Source: Pseudomonas bijieensis (lineage in GTDB: Bacteria > Pseudomonadota > Gammaproteobacteria > Pseudomonadales > Pseudomonadaceae). From it: a stretch of DNA of 64,000 bases. Within the stretch, counting starts at the first letter, position 1; the number at the start of each line of letters is the position of its first letter. Made by a program: the position numbers and the translations under genes. The notes below the pieces were generated by a model. It searched no databases and was not told the DNA's origin. It was given only the letters and a program-made list of their open reading frames with translations. Positions 7,845 through 16,719 of this stretch are shown piece after piece. The DNA is taken from assembly GCF_013347965.1 (NCBI RefSeq), contig NZ_CP048810.1:6447501-6511500 (forward strand), in the 5' to 3' direction.

Positions 7845-10002
7845 GCTCGACAGCACCTTGATCGACCGCGACGCCGCCCTGGCTCAAAGAGACGCAGCCA
7901 TCCATGAGCGCGATATCGCCTTGGCAAAAGTCGACTTCCTGCAAAATACCCGTTCGTGGCGTTTTACCCGACCCTTGCGCTCGCTTTTTCGGTGGATGCG
8001 TTATGGTTTTAGCGCAACGCAGGAATTCCCCGAGACAGCCGCTGCGATCGTCTACCCGACCGCACCGGAGCCGTTGCCGAACCCCGAGGTGGAACCGGAT
8101 TTCACCACCAAAGGGCACCTGGATATCCTCTGCTTCGCCAACATTGAATGGGCTGCACGATTCCAGCGACCGCAGCAGTTGATGAGCCAGTTCGCGAGCA
8201 ATGGTTATCGGGTGTTTTACATCGTCCCCTCCAGTGTGCCGGAGCAGGGACAGCCCTATCGATTGACGTCGGTGGCGCCCAACATTTTTGAAGTGGCGCT
8301 GCAACGTGATGTGCAAGAGGCGTATTACGAAAAAACAGTGACGCCTGAGAACCATCAGGCTTTGCTGCTCGCCATGACTGCGCTGGTCGCCGATATGCAG
8401 ATAAGAACCGCCCTCTCGGTGGTACATATCGCCTATTGGAGCCCCGTGGCCCGCAGCCTGCGAGCCATGCATGGCTGGCGCATTCAGTATGACTGCATGG
8501 ATGACTGGGATGGTTTTCCGAACATCGGTGAGCAACTGCTGAGCGAGGAACAGAGCCTGATTGCCCAGGCGGATCTGGTAACCGTTTCCGCCGCGTTGCT
8601 TTACCAGAAGTGGAGCGCCCACAACCCGCGCTGTGTACTGGTCCGAAACGCAGTGGATTTCGCCTTTTTCCGGCAGAACTGTTTCACCAATGATGTGCTC
8701 AGCGGGCTTGTCGGCCCGGTGATTGGTTACTACGGCGCCCTGGCGCAATGGCTCGACTATCCGTTACTGGCAGCGCTGGCGGACAGGCGGCCAGAGTGGA
8801 ACTTCATCCTGGTGGGGGATATTTTCGTCGACGATCTGGCGGGCCTTGAGCACAAGCCCAATGTGCAGTTGCTGGGCAGGAAGCCTTATTCGCAAATGCC
8901 GCTTTACCTGGAGCATTTCGATGCCTGCCTGATTCCCTTCAGGCTCTACAACGTGACTCATGCGGTCGATCCGGTGAAGTTCTACGAGTACATCAGTGCA
9001 GGCAAGCCGGTGATCTCCACCCCACTGACGGAGATGAGCATCTATAAAGACTTGCTGTACTTCGCAACCGGGGTCGATGAGTTCATCGAACAGATCGAGC
9101 ATGCCTTGGCCGAGAGCGACCTGGTCCTGTACAAACGACGCGTAGAACTGGCCCGGGCCAATGACTGGAAAGATCGATTCAATAGCATGCAACTGGCGAT
9201 CGTCGGGCTGTACGAAAAAGTCTCCATCGTGCTTGTGACGTACAACAATCTCAATCTGACCGTTCAATGTGTAAACAGCATTCTGCGCAATACCGCCTGG
9301 CCCAATTACCAGCTCATTGTCGTCGACAATGGTTCGCAGGATGGTACGGGTGATTATCTTGAGCGCCTGCGCCAAGAGGTACCGACCGCGAAGGTCATTC
9401 TCAACCCGGACAACCGAGGCTTCGCTGCGGCCAATAACCAGGGCTTGCGAGAAGCCGACGGTGACATCCTGCTGTTGCTCAATAACGACACGGTAGTGCC
9501 TGACGGCTGGCTGGAACCGCTGGTCAGGCATTTGAGGGACCCGAGTGTCGGCCTGGTCGGACCGGTCACGAATGCGGTAGGAAACGAAGCGAAAGTCGAA
9601 GTTTCCTACACCGACATTCAACAGATACAAGATTTTGCAGACCGTTACACCGAAGCCCACAAGGGACGGTCGTTCGATATCTCGATGCTCGCCATGTTTT
9701 GCATCGCCTTCCGCCGTGGGATCCTCGAAGAGGTGGGGTATCTGGATGAAGCATTCGGTATCGGGATGTTCGAAGACGACGACTACAGCCGTCGCGTGCA
9801 GGCGGCCGGTTACCGGACGGTCTGTGCCGAAGATGCGTTTATCCATCACTACGGGCAGGCATCGTTCAGGAAGCTGATCGCCAGCGGTGAGTACCAGGCC
9901 CTCTGGGACAAGAACCAGGCGTACTTCGAAAGCAAATGGGGGACTTGGCAAGCCCATGTTCATCGCGCCGAGCCTGGTATCGAGACGCAGGAGAAGGGCT
10001 AG
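7825..10002 (+). CDS. Two-domain glycosyltransferase (GT-B-like + GT2)
   Basis: 725 residues. The N-terminus (about 1-35) is a short charged helix followed by NTRSWRFTRPLRSLFRW, a motif also found at the C-terminus of the wzt fusion (SFRMTAPLRS). Residues about 94-460 form a GT-B-like domain beginning DILCFANIEWAARFQRPQQL and containing GKPVISTP. Residues from about 465 form a GT2 domain (VSIVLVTYNN, VVDNGSQD, LLNNDT, MFEDDDYSRR). The order of domains and many motifs match the gene at 846-3296, so the two are paralogues. No Shine-Dalgarno is visible at ATG 7825, which lies inside the preceding oxygenase gene; translation is probably coupled. A GTG at 7837 is an alternative start. Confidence 0.85.
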   Translation: MDTHVLKLDSTLIDRDAALAQRDAAIHERDIALAKVDFLQNTRSWRFTRPLRSLFRWMRYGFSATQEFPETAAAIVYPTAPEPLPNPEVEPDFTTKGHLDILCFANIEWAARFQRPQQLMSQFASNGYRVFYIVPSSVPEQGQPYRLTSVAPNIFEVALQRDVQEAYYEKTVTPENHQALLLAMTALVADMQIRTALSVVHIAYWSPVARSLRAMHGWRIQYDCMDDWDGFPNIGEQLLSEEQSLIAQADLVTVSAALLYQKWSAHNPRCVLVRNAVDFAFFRQNCFTNDVLSGLVGPVIGYYGALAQWLDYPLLAALADRRPEWNFILVGDIFVDDLAGLEHKPNVQLLGRKPYSQMPLYLEHFDACLIPFRLYNVTHAVDPVKFYEYISAGKPVISTPLTEMSIYKDLLYFATGVDEFIEQIEHALAESDLVLYKRRVELARANDWKDRFNSMQLAIVGLYEKVSIVLVTYNNLNLTVQCVNSILRNTAWPNYQLIVVDNGSQDGTGDYLERLRQEVPTAKVILNPDNRGFAAANNQGLREADGDILLLLNNDTVVPDGWLEPLVRHLRDPSVGLVGPVTNAVGNEAKVEVSYTDIQQIQDFADRYTEAHKGRSFDISMLAMFCIAFRRGILEEVGYLDEAFGIGMFEDDDYSRRVQAAGYRTVCAEDAFIHHYGQASFRKLIASGEYQALWDKNQAYFESKWGTWQAHVHRAEPGIETQEKG

Positions 10003-10037
10003 GTCGCGTTGGTCGTGAGGCTGTTTACAGTCGACAT

Positions 10038-10125
10038 GAGTGGGAGCGAGCTTGCTCGCGATGACGTCGGCACAGGCAACATCACCGCAAACTGAACCAC
10101 CGCTATCGCGAGCAAGCTCCCACAC
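10038..10125. repeat. REPIN (pair of inverted REP elements)
   Basis: Left arm GTGGGAGCGAGCTTGCTCGC and right arm GCGAGCAAGCTCCCAC are separated by about 50 bp and can fold into a large hairpin. The same element family occurs at five other places in the window. It sits between the ends of convergent genes, a common REP position, and may also stop transcription. Confidence 0.85.
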
Positions 10126-10163
10126 TCAATCTTCAGTAGACCCAAAATTCGCCTGAGGCTATT

Positions 10164-11045
10164 TCAGCGCCCGGGCAAGTCTTCGCCCATCAGGTGAAAC
10201 GCCCTGGGCGCAAAGCCAAGCCGGTCACTGGCGTCGGAATGGTCGAATACCAGGTCCTGGTTCATGCGCGCCACCAACGCGCCAGAAAGATGTCGGTAGC
10301 GTGGCAGGCAGCGCATGATCGAAACGACCTGGGTTAACGCCTTGGCGGGGAGGGGCAGTGTTCGTTCGGGGCATCCCAGGGCCTGGAATATTCGTCTCAC
10401 CATGGTGTGATAAGGCAACACTTCCCCTCCTGAGAGGTTATAGCCGCCACTGGGCAGGCCAGGCGTACTCAGGGCCGACAGGCACGCCTGGATCACGTCG
10501 TCAGCATGCACCGGCTGGCGCAGTCCGGTTGCGCCGTCGATGAGCGGAAAAAAACCGAAGCGTTGGATGAAACGGGCAATTTGCGAGATGTTCTTGTCGC
10601 GGCCAAAGCCATAGATCATGGTCGGTCGCAGGATCACCCATTCGATTTGCCGTTCGATCGCCCACTGCTCGAGCTGTTCTTCTGCGCGTACCAAGCGTTG
10701 CGCCAACGCCCTTTCCCGGGCGTCGGGCGATGCTTGTTTGGCAAAGCGGCTTGTGGAGGACAGCGCGACAACGCGTTTGACGTGGGCGCTGGCAAGGCGC
10801 TCCAAATAATCGGGTAATACCCAGATGGGGGCAAATGACAGGAAGGTATCCAGCGTCAGTCCGTGCCAGTTGTCAGCGTTTCTCCACGTCACATCGGGGC
10901 AGGACACCTTGGGCAGACTTCGAGTGAAGGCACTCGTTGGGTGACCGGTTTGTGCCAGCAATGGCAGGGTGCGCTCGCCCAGGAGGCTGGAGCCGCCCAA
11001 TATTCCTATTCGCAACTGAGGTCTCTTATCAAGGGTTCCATGCAT
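10164..11045 (-). CDS. NAD(P)-dependent epimerase/dehydratase (extended SDR)
   Basis: 293 residues. A Rossmann fold opens with RIGILGGSSLLG (a variant of GxxGxxG) at about residues 12-23. An active-site-like stretch, RPTMIYGFG, around residue 140 follows the usual tyrosine-lysine region only loosely; a clear YxxxK is not obvious, so catalytic class is uncertain. PVHADDVIQACL is the typical nucleotide-sugar SDR motif. It may reduce or epimerise a nucleotide sugar for the cluster. The ATG at 11045 overlaps the end of the upstream rhamnosyltransferase gene by 17 bp, which indicates an operon. Confidence 0.75.
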   Translation of the reverse strand: MHGTLDKRPQLRIGILGGSSLLGERTLPLLAQTGHPTSAFTRSLPKVSCPDVTWRNADNWHGLTLDTFLSFAPIWVLPDYLERLASAHVKRVVALSSTSRFAKQASPDARERALAQRLVRAEEQLEQWAIERQIEWVILRPTMIYGFGRDKNISQIARFIQRFGFFPLIDGATGLRQPVHADDVIQACLSALSTPGLPSGGYNLSGGEVLPYHTMVRRIFQALGCPERTLPLPAKALTQVVSIMRCLPRYRHLSGALVARMNQDLVFDHSDASDRLGFAPRAFHLMGEDLPGR

Positions 11046-12015
11046 TTTTAAGCCGGGTAGTTGCGTGGCGAAGGATCATCAGACTGAACCGAAACCAGAC
11101 CGCGATCACCACGCTGACCCATAGGGCTGCAGGGTATTTGCGGCGGAAAAACTTGCGATAGAAGCGCAGGATCCCCAAGTGTTTGTGCCATTCGACGAAA
11201 TAGGGACGATGACGGCTGCAGCCACCGAATACATGCGTCACCTGGGCATCCGGCACGAACAGAACGCTCCAGCCGGCCTGATGGAAGCGCATGCACCAGT
11301 CCAGGTCCTCGCAATGAAGGAAATAGTCTTCGTCCCACAACCCGACGCTCTCGATCGCTTCGCGCTTGACCAGCGTGCAAGCCCCGGAGATGGCTTCAAC
11401 GACAATGGGGGCGCTGGGGAGCGGTTCCTTGTGCAGTAAAAAGTCGGAAAACACCGTTGGAAAAAATACTGAGAGCCGTGAAAGTCCGAAAGCCCGCATG
11501 AAGGCGCGTCTGGGCGTCGGAAACACCCGGCGTCCCCCGGCTTGCTCGCTACCGTCCGGATTGCACAGGAACCCTCCGACCATGCCGATCTCTGGTGAAC
11601 TGCGTAGCGCCAGCAGCAAGCGGTCCATGGCATCGACGGCCAGCACGCTGTCCGGGTTCAAGAAAAATAAATTGGCGGCCGTGGACAGGCGGGCACCTTG
11701 GTTGCACGCCACGGCGAAGCCGAGGTTGGCGGTGTTGCGTACGATTTGAAGCGAGTCGCCGGCAGCGTGGGTTCGTTCCAACAGCATCAGGCTATCGTCG
11801 TGAGAGTCGTTATCCACCACGATCACCCGGGAAGCGCCGGCGGTAAACACCGACCCTACACACGCCACCAAAAGCTCACCAGCGTTGTAATTGACAATGA
11901 TCACATCACACTCGCCACGTAGAGATGATGTGCTCCATTCATCAATAGCGGGCAGTTCCATTGCTTCCAACTTAATCACTCCATTGCTCAAACCTGGATA
12001 CGCATGGGATCGCAA
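11029..12015 (-). CDS. GT2 family glycosyltransferase (rhamnosyltransferase-like)
   Basis: 328 residues from a TTG at 12015, or 310 from ATG 11961 (MELPAID), which is preceded closely by GGAAG. A GT-A domain runs from CDVIIVNYNAGE, through VVDNDSHDD and FFLNPDS (metal-binding DXD equivalent), to SGACTLVKREA and FLHCEDLDWCMR, which are typical of WbbL/RfbF-type rhamnosyltransferases. A hydrophobic segment near the C-terminus (ALWVSVVIAVWFRFSLMIL) probably anchors it to the membrane. It likely adds a deoxyhexose to the surface polysaccharide or its adaptor. Confidence 0.85.
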   Translation of the reverse strand: MRSHAYPGLSNGVIKLEAMELPAIDEWSTSSLRGECDVIIVNYNAGELLVACVGSVFTAGASRVIVVDNDSHDDSLMLLERTHAAGDSLQIVRNTANLGFAVACNQGARLSTAANLFFLNPDSVLAVDAMDRLLLALRSSPEIGMVGGFLCNPDGSEQAGGRRVFPTPRRAFMRAFGLSRLSVFFPTVFSDFLLHKEPLPSAPIVVEAISGACTLVKREAIESVGLWDEDYFLHCEDLDWCMRFHQAGWSVLFVPDAQVTHVFGGCSRHRPYFVEWHKHLGILRFYRKFFRRKYPAALWVSVVIAVWFRFSLMILRHATTRLKNAWNP

Positions 12016-12077
12016 CTACTCAGGTTGGTATTCAAGATAGCAGGTCCACGGCCTTCGACCAGTTCCGACCAGCATGG

Positions 12078-14444
12078 TCAGAATGTCTGCCCCAAGGAAA
12101 ATTGAAACACCTGCGTATCGGCGTTATCCGGGGTTCGGACCGGAAAGGCCACGTTGGCACTCAATGGACCCAGCGGGCTATACCAGGTCACCCCGACGCC
12201 TACCGAACTGGCCATCTGGCTGAGGTCGAGCCCGTCGCATCCCTGGGTGGTGCTCAGGTAGCACTTGTCGGAGTAGACGCTGCCGACGTCCCAGAACACT
12301 GAGGTGCGCAGGGATTTGTTGTCTTTGATAAAAGGCAGCGGGAACAGGTATTCCACGCCGCCGGTGATGAGTATGTTGCCGCCCAGCGACTCGGTGTCAC
12401 GGTCGGAGTAGTACGCTTGGCCGGCGCTGGCATAGGTGCCGGTGGCCGGAGTGTTGCGCGGGCCGAGGGTGCCGCTCTCAAAGCCGCGCACCGAGCCTTC
12501 GCCACCGGCGGTGTAGTTTTCATAGAACGGCAGGCCGTCTGTCGAGCCGTAGCTGTTGCCGTAGCCGAGTTTGGTGTGCAAGCGCAGCGAAGTAGCGTCG
12601 CTGACCGGCAGGAAGGCCTGCCCGGTGTAGTCGATCTTGTAGAAGCTCAGGTCGCTGCCGGGCACGGTCACCATCAGGTTCAGGTTTTGCGAATGTCCGC
12701 GGGTGGCCAGCACGCCTTTGTTCAGCGTCGACTCCGACCAGCCGAGGTTGGCCTTGAAGTTGGTGAAGTCCTTGCCTTCACGCTCGATGAAGTCGTAGAT
12801 CTCATCGGCGCTGTAAGTGCCTGGTTCGATGCTGTCATGTTGCACCGTCAAGCCGAAATTCAGCCGTGAGGTTTCATTGATCGGATAGCCGAGGGTGGTG
12901 CCGGCGCCGTAGCTATTGATGGAATAGTACGAATAGTCGTCATCGTAGTATTCGTTGTAGTCGGTGGTGTTGTAGAACACGTTGTAGCCCAGGCTCACTC
13001 CGTCCGGCGTGAAGTAGGGGTCGGTAAAACCGATGTTGTACTTGCTTTGGTAGGAGGAGCGGGTCAAGCCCAGGCTGGCGTAGTTGCCGGTGCCGAGAAA
13101 ATTGTTCTGGGTGATCGAGCCACCGAGGATCAGGCCGGCACTTTGCGAGAAGCCGACACTGGCGCTGATCGAGCCGGAAGCCTGCTCTTCGACGCTGTAG
13201 TTCACATCGACCTGGTCATCGACGCCCGGTACGGCCGGCGTCTCGACGTTGACTTCCTTGAAGAAGCCCAGGCGCTCGAGGCGGGTCTTGGACTGGTCGA
13301 TCAGGTAGGTCGAAGCCCAGCCACCTTCCATCTGGCGCATTTCACGGCGCAGCACTTCGTCCTCGGACTTGGTGTTGCCACGGAAGTTGATGCGGTTGAC
13401 GTAGGCACGCTTGCCCGGGTCCACGGCGAAGGTGATGTCGACGGTATGGTCTTCATCGTGGGGCTGTGGCACGCCGTTGACGTTGGCGAAGGTGTAGCCC
13501 TCGTTGCCCAGGCGGCGGGTGATCAGCTCGGACGTGGTGGTCATCAGCTTGCGCGAGAACACCTGGCCCTTCTGCACCAGCAACAGCGACTTGACCTGGT
13601 CTTCGGGGACCTTCAGGTCACCGCTGAGCTTGACGTCACGAACGGTGTATTTCTCGCCTTCGTTGACGTTGACGGTGATGTAGACGTGCTTCTTGTCCGG
13701 GGTGATGGACACCTGGGTCGAAGCGATGTCCATGTTGATGTAGCCACGGTCCAGGTAGTAGGAACGCAGGCGCTCCAAGTCACCGGAGAGTTTTTCACGG
13801 GCGTACTTGTCGTCGTTCTTGAAGAACGACAGCCAGTTGGTGGTCTTGAGTTCGAACAGGTCGATCAGGTCTTCATCCGGGAAAACCGTGTTGCCCACCA
13901 CGTTGATGTGCTGGATAGCCGCCACGGTGCCTTCGTTGATGTTGACCTTCAGGCCGACGCGGTTGCGCGGCTGCGGCACCACTTCGGTGTCGACAGTGGC
14001 CGAGTAGCGGCCCTGGGCAACGTACTGGCGTTGCAGCTCGTTACGCACACCTTCGAGGGTGGCGCGCTGGAAGATCTCGCCTTCGGCCAGGCCGGATTGC
14101 TTGAGGCCCTTCATCAGGTCTTCAGTGGAGATCGCCTTGTTGCCTTCGATCTCGATACTGGCAATGGACGGTCGCTCGACAACGGTGATGATCAATATGT
14201 CACCGTCGTGTCCCAGTTGGATATCCTGGAAAAAGCCGGTCTTGAACAGCGCGCGCGTGGACTCCACCAGGCGCCGCTCATCGGCGTTATCACCGACGTT
14301 CAACGGCAAGGCCCCGAACACACTGCCTGCGGAAACGCGCTGGAGGCCGTTGATGCGAATATCGGAAATCTTGAACCCTTGGGCGTGAGCCAGTGTGACA
14401 TTGAGCAGCAGTGCAGCCGAGCAGAGCAGGCGCGAAAAATTCAT
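12078..14444 (-). CDS. BamA paralogue (outer-membrane protein assembly factor, Omp85 family)
   Basis: 788 residues from ATG 14444. Residues 1-22 (MNFSRLLCSA...LAHA) are a signal peptide, which fixes this start over the TTG/GTG far upstream. Five POTRA repeats follow (ISDIRINGLQRV, IASIEIEGNKAI, AIQHINVVGNTV, VRDVKLSGDL, VNRINFRGNT). The C-terminal half is the 16-strand barrel with the L6 motif VRGFESG and a terminal phenylalanine (FSLGQTF). It would insert outer-membrane proteins. The normal Pseudomonas bamA sits between rseP and skp/lpxD. None of those genes is here, so this is probably an extra copy with a specialised client or stress role. It is divergent from a CpxR-like regulator. Confidence 0.88.
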   Translation of the reverse strand: MNFSRLLCSAALLLNVTLAHAQGFKISDIRINGLQRVSAGSVFGALPLNVGDNADERRLVESTRALFKTGFFQDIQLGHDGDILIITVVERPSIASIEIEGNKAISTEDLMKGLKQSGLAEGEIFQRATLEGVRNELQRQYVAQGRYSATVDTEVVPQPRNRVGLKVNINEGTVAAIQHINVVGNTVFPDEDLIDLFELKTTNWLSFFKNDDKYAREKLSGDLERLRSYYLDRGYINMDIASTQVSITPDKKHVYITVNVNEGEKYTVRDVKLSGDLKVPEDQVKSLLLVQKGQVFSRKLMTTTSELITRRLGNEGYTFANVNGVPQPHDEDHTVDITFAVDPGKRAYVNRINFRGNTKSEDEVLRREMRQMEGGWASTYLIDQSKTRLERLGFFKEVNVETPAVPGVDDQVDVNYSVEEQASGSISASVGFSQSAGLILGGSITQNNFLGTGNYASLGLTRSSYQSKYNIGFTDPYFTPDGVSLGYNVFYNTTDYNEYYDDDYSYYSINSYGAGTTLGYPINETSRLNFGLTVQHDSIEPGTYSADEIYDFIEREGKDFTNFKANLGWSESTLNKGVLATRGHSQNLNLMVTVPGSDLSFYKIDYTGQAFLPVSDATSLRLHTKLGYGNSYGSTDGLPFYENYTAGGEGSVRGFESGTLGPRNTPATGTYASAGQAYYSDRDTESLGGNILITGGVEYLFPLPFIKDNKSLRTSVFWDVGSVYSDKCYLSTTQGCDGLDLSQMASSVGVGVTWYSPLGPLSANVAFPVRTPDNADTQVFQFSLGQTF

Positions 14445-14583
14445 CAAGATCTTATCCAGGACACATCGACAAGTGGTGTAGGTGGAGGCGGATATCTCAC
14501 CGCAAGACGAGTCACCGCGGGAGCGAGCGGGCTGGTGGCGAGCAAGCATAAAAGTTCGCCGCGTTTGGTGCGGTTAACCCAAT

Positions 14584-14598
14584 GTCAAGTTAGGTAAA
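14584..14598 (+). promoter_or_regulatory. CpxR-box-like sequence in the bamA-paralogue/cpxR intergenic region
   Basis: GTCAA-GTTAG-GTAAA matches the CpxR consensus GTAAA-N5-GTAAA with one mismatch. It lies 140 bp upstream of the bamA-like start and 70 bp upstream of the response-regulator start, a position suited to autoregulation and to control of the divergent gene. Prediction only. Confidence 0.5.
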
Positions 14599-14669
14599 GG
14601 TTGGCCCGCGGCGATGACGATGCGTGGCACACGGGCGATAATGGGCCGACACCTACTCAAGAGCGGCCC

Positions 14670-15353
14670 ATGATCTCTGTATTGCTAGTCGACGATGACC
14701 AGGAACTGACGGGAATGCTCAGCCAATACCTGGAGCGCGAAGGCTTCGAGGCGACTGCGGTGCATACGGGGGAAGAGGGCGAGGTTCAAGCGCTGTCCGG
14801 TCGCTACAGCATCGTGGTGCTGGACGTGATGCTGCCGCGGCTGTCGGGTATCGAGGTGCTCAGGCGCATTCGGGCCGTGAGCCAGGTGCCGGTGGTGTTG
14901 CTGACGGCCCGTGGCGACAACATCGACAAGATCACCGGCCTGGAACTGGGGGCCGATGACTATGTACCCAAGCCCAGCTCACCGGGGGAACTGGTGGCGC
15001 GTTTGCGGGCGATCATGCGTCGGGTGCAGCCGGCGGATCGGTCAACCAGCGAAGTGATCAGGACCGGGCCGTTGGTCCTGTGGCCCGGCAAGCGGCAGGC
15101 GCTCTGGCAAGGGCGCGAGCTGGGGGTGACCAGTACCGAGTTCAGTTTGCTCGAGGAGCTGGCCCGCTGTGCCGGGCAAGTGGTGAGTAAACAGAATCTG
15201 TCGCTCAATGCCTTGGGCTGTCCCTTGACGCGTTATGACCGACGCATCGATGTGCACATCAGCAGCATTCGCCACAAGTTGGGGCCGCGTCCCGACGCCA
15301 AGGCCTGGATCCAGAGCGTGCGTGGCCTCGGTTACCTGTTGATTGCCGAATGA
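14670..15353 (+). CDS. OmpR-family response regulator, CpxR-like
   Basis: 227 residues. The receiver domain has acidic residues DDD at 8-10, the phospho-acceptor D52 (VLDVMLP) and K101 (DDYVPKP). A winged-helix effector domain (about 130-225) ends with DVHISSIRHKLGP...VRGLGYLL. The receiver motif DDYVPKP followed by ELVARLRAIMRR is close to that of CpxR/RstA. ATG 14670 is preceded by AAGAG. It overlaps the sensor-kinase gene by 4 bp (ATGA). Its likely role is envelope-stress transcription control, including itself and the divergent bamA paralogue. Confidence 0.85.
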   Translation: MISVLLVDDDQELTGMLSQYLEREGFEATAVHTGEEGEVQALSGRYSIVVLDVMLPRLSGIEVLRRIRAVSQVPVVLLTARGDNIDKITGLELGADDYVPKPSSPGELVARLRAIMRRVQPADRSTSEVIRTGPLVLWPGKRQALWQGRELGVTSTEFSLLEELARCAGQVVSKQNLSLNALGCPLTRYDRRIDVHISSIRHKLGPRPDAKAWIQSVRGLGYLLIAE

Positions 15354-16612
15354 TGAAGCCCAGCCGACTGTTCTGGAAACTGTTCCTGGCGTTCTGGCTC
15401 GCCACCAGCCTGACCTTCCTGGTCGGGTTGGGCCTGCTGATGATGGGCAGTTCCAGGCCAGGGGATCCTCATCTGGAAACCATCCTGGCCGCTGAAGGAC
15501 AGCTCCTGCGCCAGTTTGGCGTGGAGTCGGGCCGGCAACTGCTGGCGGTTTGGGAGCACCCTGCTGACCAGGCCGTTGGCGTGTATGACAGTACCGGTCA
15601 ATTGCTGGCCGGGGCACCGGTTGCGCAACCGGCTTACACGCGATCGGTCATCGGCAAGGACGGCGCCGCACTGTTGCTCAAGTCGACCCATCCCCTGGCT
15701 CAAGAGCGCGACAAAGGGCCGAGCCCCTGGACGCCGTTGATCATCGGCACGGTCATGAGCGCGCTGTTCAGCGGTTTCATGGCGTTCTACCTGGCATGGC
15801 CGCTGGCCTATCTTCGGCGCGCCATGAGTGACGTGGCCCAAGGACGCTTCGAAACCCGGGTCAAGCCGATCATGGGCGCGCGACGTGATGAAATCGTCGA
15901 TCTGGCCGAAGACTGCGACCGAATGGCCAACCAGTTGAAGCTGTTGGTAGAAGCCCAACAACACTTGTTGCACGACATTTCCCACGAACTGCGCTCACCG
16001 TTGACCCGCATGCAGGCGGCCATCGGGCTGCTGCGGCAAGATCCGGCTCGCCAGGAAATGGTGGAGCGCATCGACCGTGAGTCGGTGCGCATGGACACGC
16101 TGATCGAGGCCTTGTTGACCCTGGCGCGTCTGCAGGGCCGACCAGAGAGTATCGAGCGCGAGCCAGTCGATATCGTCGAGTTGCTGTCGCTAATCGTCGA
16201 GGACGCTCGATTCGAAGCGCAGATGAAAGGGTGCCAGGTCAGTCTGCAGGCGTGCCCGGGGTTTGTCAGTCGGGTCAGCGGCGAGCTGTTGTATCGGTGT
16301 TTCGAGAACGTCATTCGAAACGCGGTGCGCCATACCCGGCCAAACACCACGGTGATGGTCGTGGCCCAGGTCAATGGCGGCGTAGACGGCCTGACGGTGC
16401 AGATCAGCGATCAGGGCCCGGGGGTTGAACACTCGCGGCTACAGAGCATCTTCAATCCGTTCGAGCGTGGCTTGAACGAAGCCAGTGCCGGCTTTGGCCT
16501 GGGCCTGGCCATTGCCTCGCGGGCCGTGGAGATACACGGCGGCACCATCCACGCGCGCAATGAGCCGTCCGGCGGGTTGACCGTGGAAATCAGCTTGCCC
16601 CGTTGGGCATGA
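15350..16612 (+). CDS. Membrane sensor histidine kinase, CpxA-like
   Basis: 420 residues. TM1 is at about 9-31 and TM2 at about 128-150, enclosing a short periplasmic domain of about 95 residues. A HAMP-like linker (LRRAMSDVAQGRFETRV) follows, then the DHp helix with H212 (HDISHELRSPLTRM), the N box (NVIRNAVRHT), G1 (DQGPGV) and G2 (GFGLGLAIA). It should phosphorylate the overlapping response regulator. The periplasmic part is smaller than in E. coli CpxA, so the signal may differ. Confidence 0.85.
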   Translation: MMKPSRLFWKLFLAFWLATSLTFLVGLGLLMMGSSRPGDPHLETILAAEGQLLRQFGVESGRQLLAVWEHPADQAVGVYDSTGQLLAGAPVAQPAYTRSVIGKDGAALLLKSTHPLAQERDKGPSPWTPLIIGTVMSALFSGFMAFYLAWPLAYLRRAMSDVAQGRFETRVKPIMGARRDEIVDLAEDCDRMANQLKLLVEAQQHLLHDISHELRSPLTRMQAAIGLLRQDPARQEMVERIDRESVRMDTLIEALLTLARLQGRPESIEREPVDIVELLSLIVEDARFEAQMKGCQVSLQACPGFVSRVSGELLYRCFENVIRNAVRHTRPNTTVMVVAQVNGGVDGLTVQISDQGPGVEHSRLQSIFNPFERGLNEASAGFGLGLAIASRAVEIHGGTIHARNEPSGGLTVEISLPRWA

Positions 16613-16614
16613 TC

Positions 16615-16629
16615 TTTACACGATATTAC
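16615..16629 (-). promoter_or_regulatory. CpxR-box-like sequence upstream of the 149-residue hypothetical gene
   Basis: On the minus strand it reads GTAAT-ATCGT-GTAAA, one mismatch from the CpxR consensus GTAAA-N5-GTAAA. It begins 3 bp after the kinase stop codon and 91 bp before ATG 16720. This makes the downstream gene a candidate regulon member. Prediction only. Confidence 0.45.
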
Positions 16630-16719
16630 ATTGGCTTGACGGCTCTGTACGCCCCGCCTCAGTAGACTTTGCGTTCAAACTCAAGCAGCGTTTGCTGACG
16701 TTTCAGCGTGGAGGTGGTC

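Noticed and set aside
13047..14597. 516-codon open frame on the plus strand opposite the BamA paralogue
   Set aside because: Antisense to an intact POTRA/barrel gene. Its translation is rich in V, D, G and H as expected of a GC-rich shadow frame and matches no family I know.
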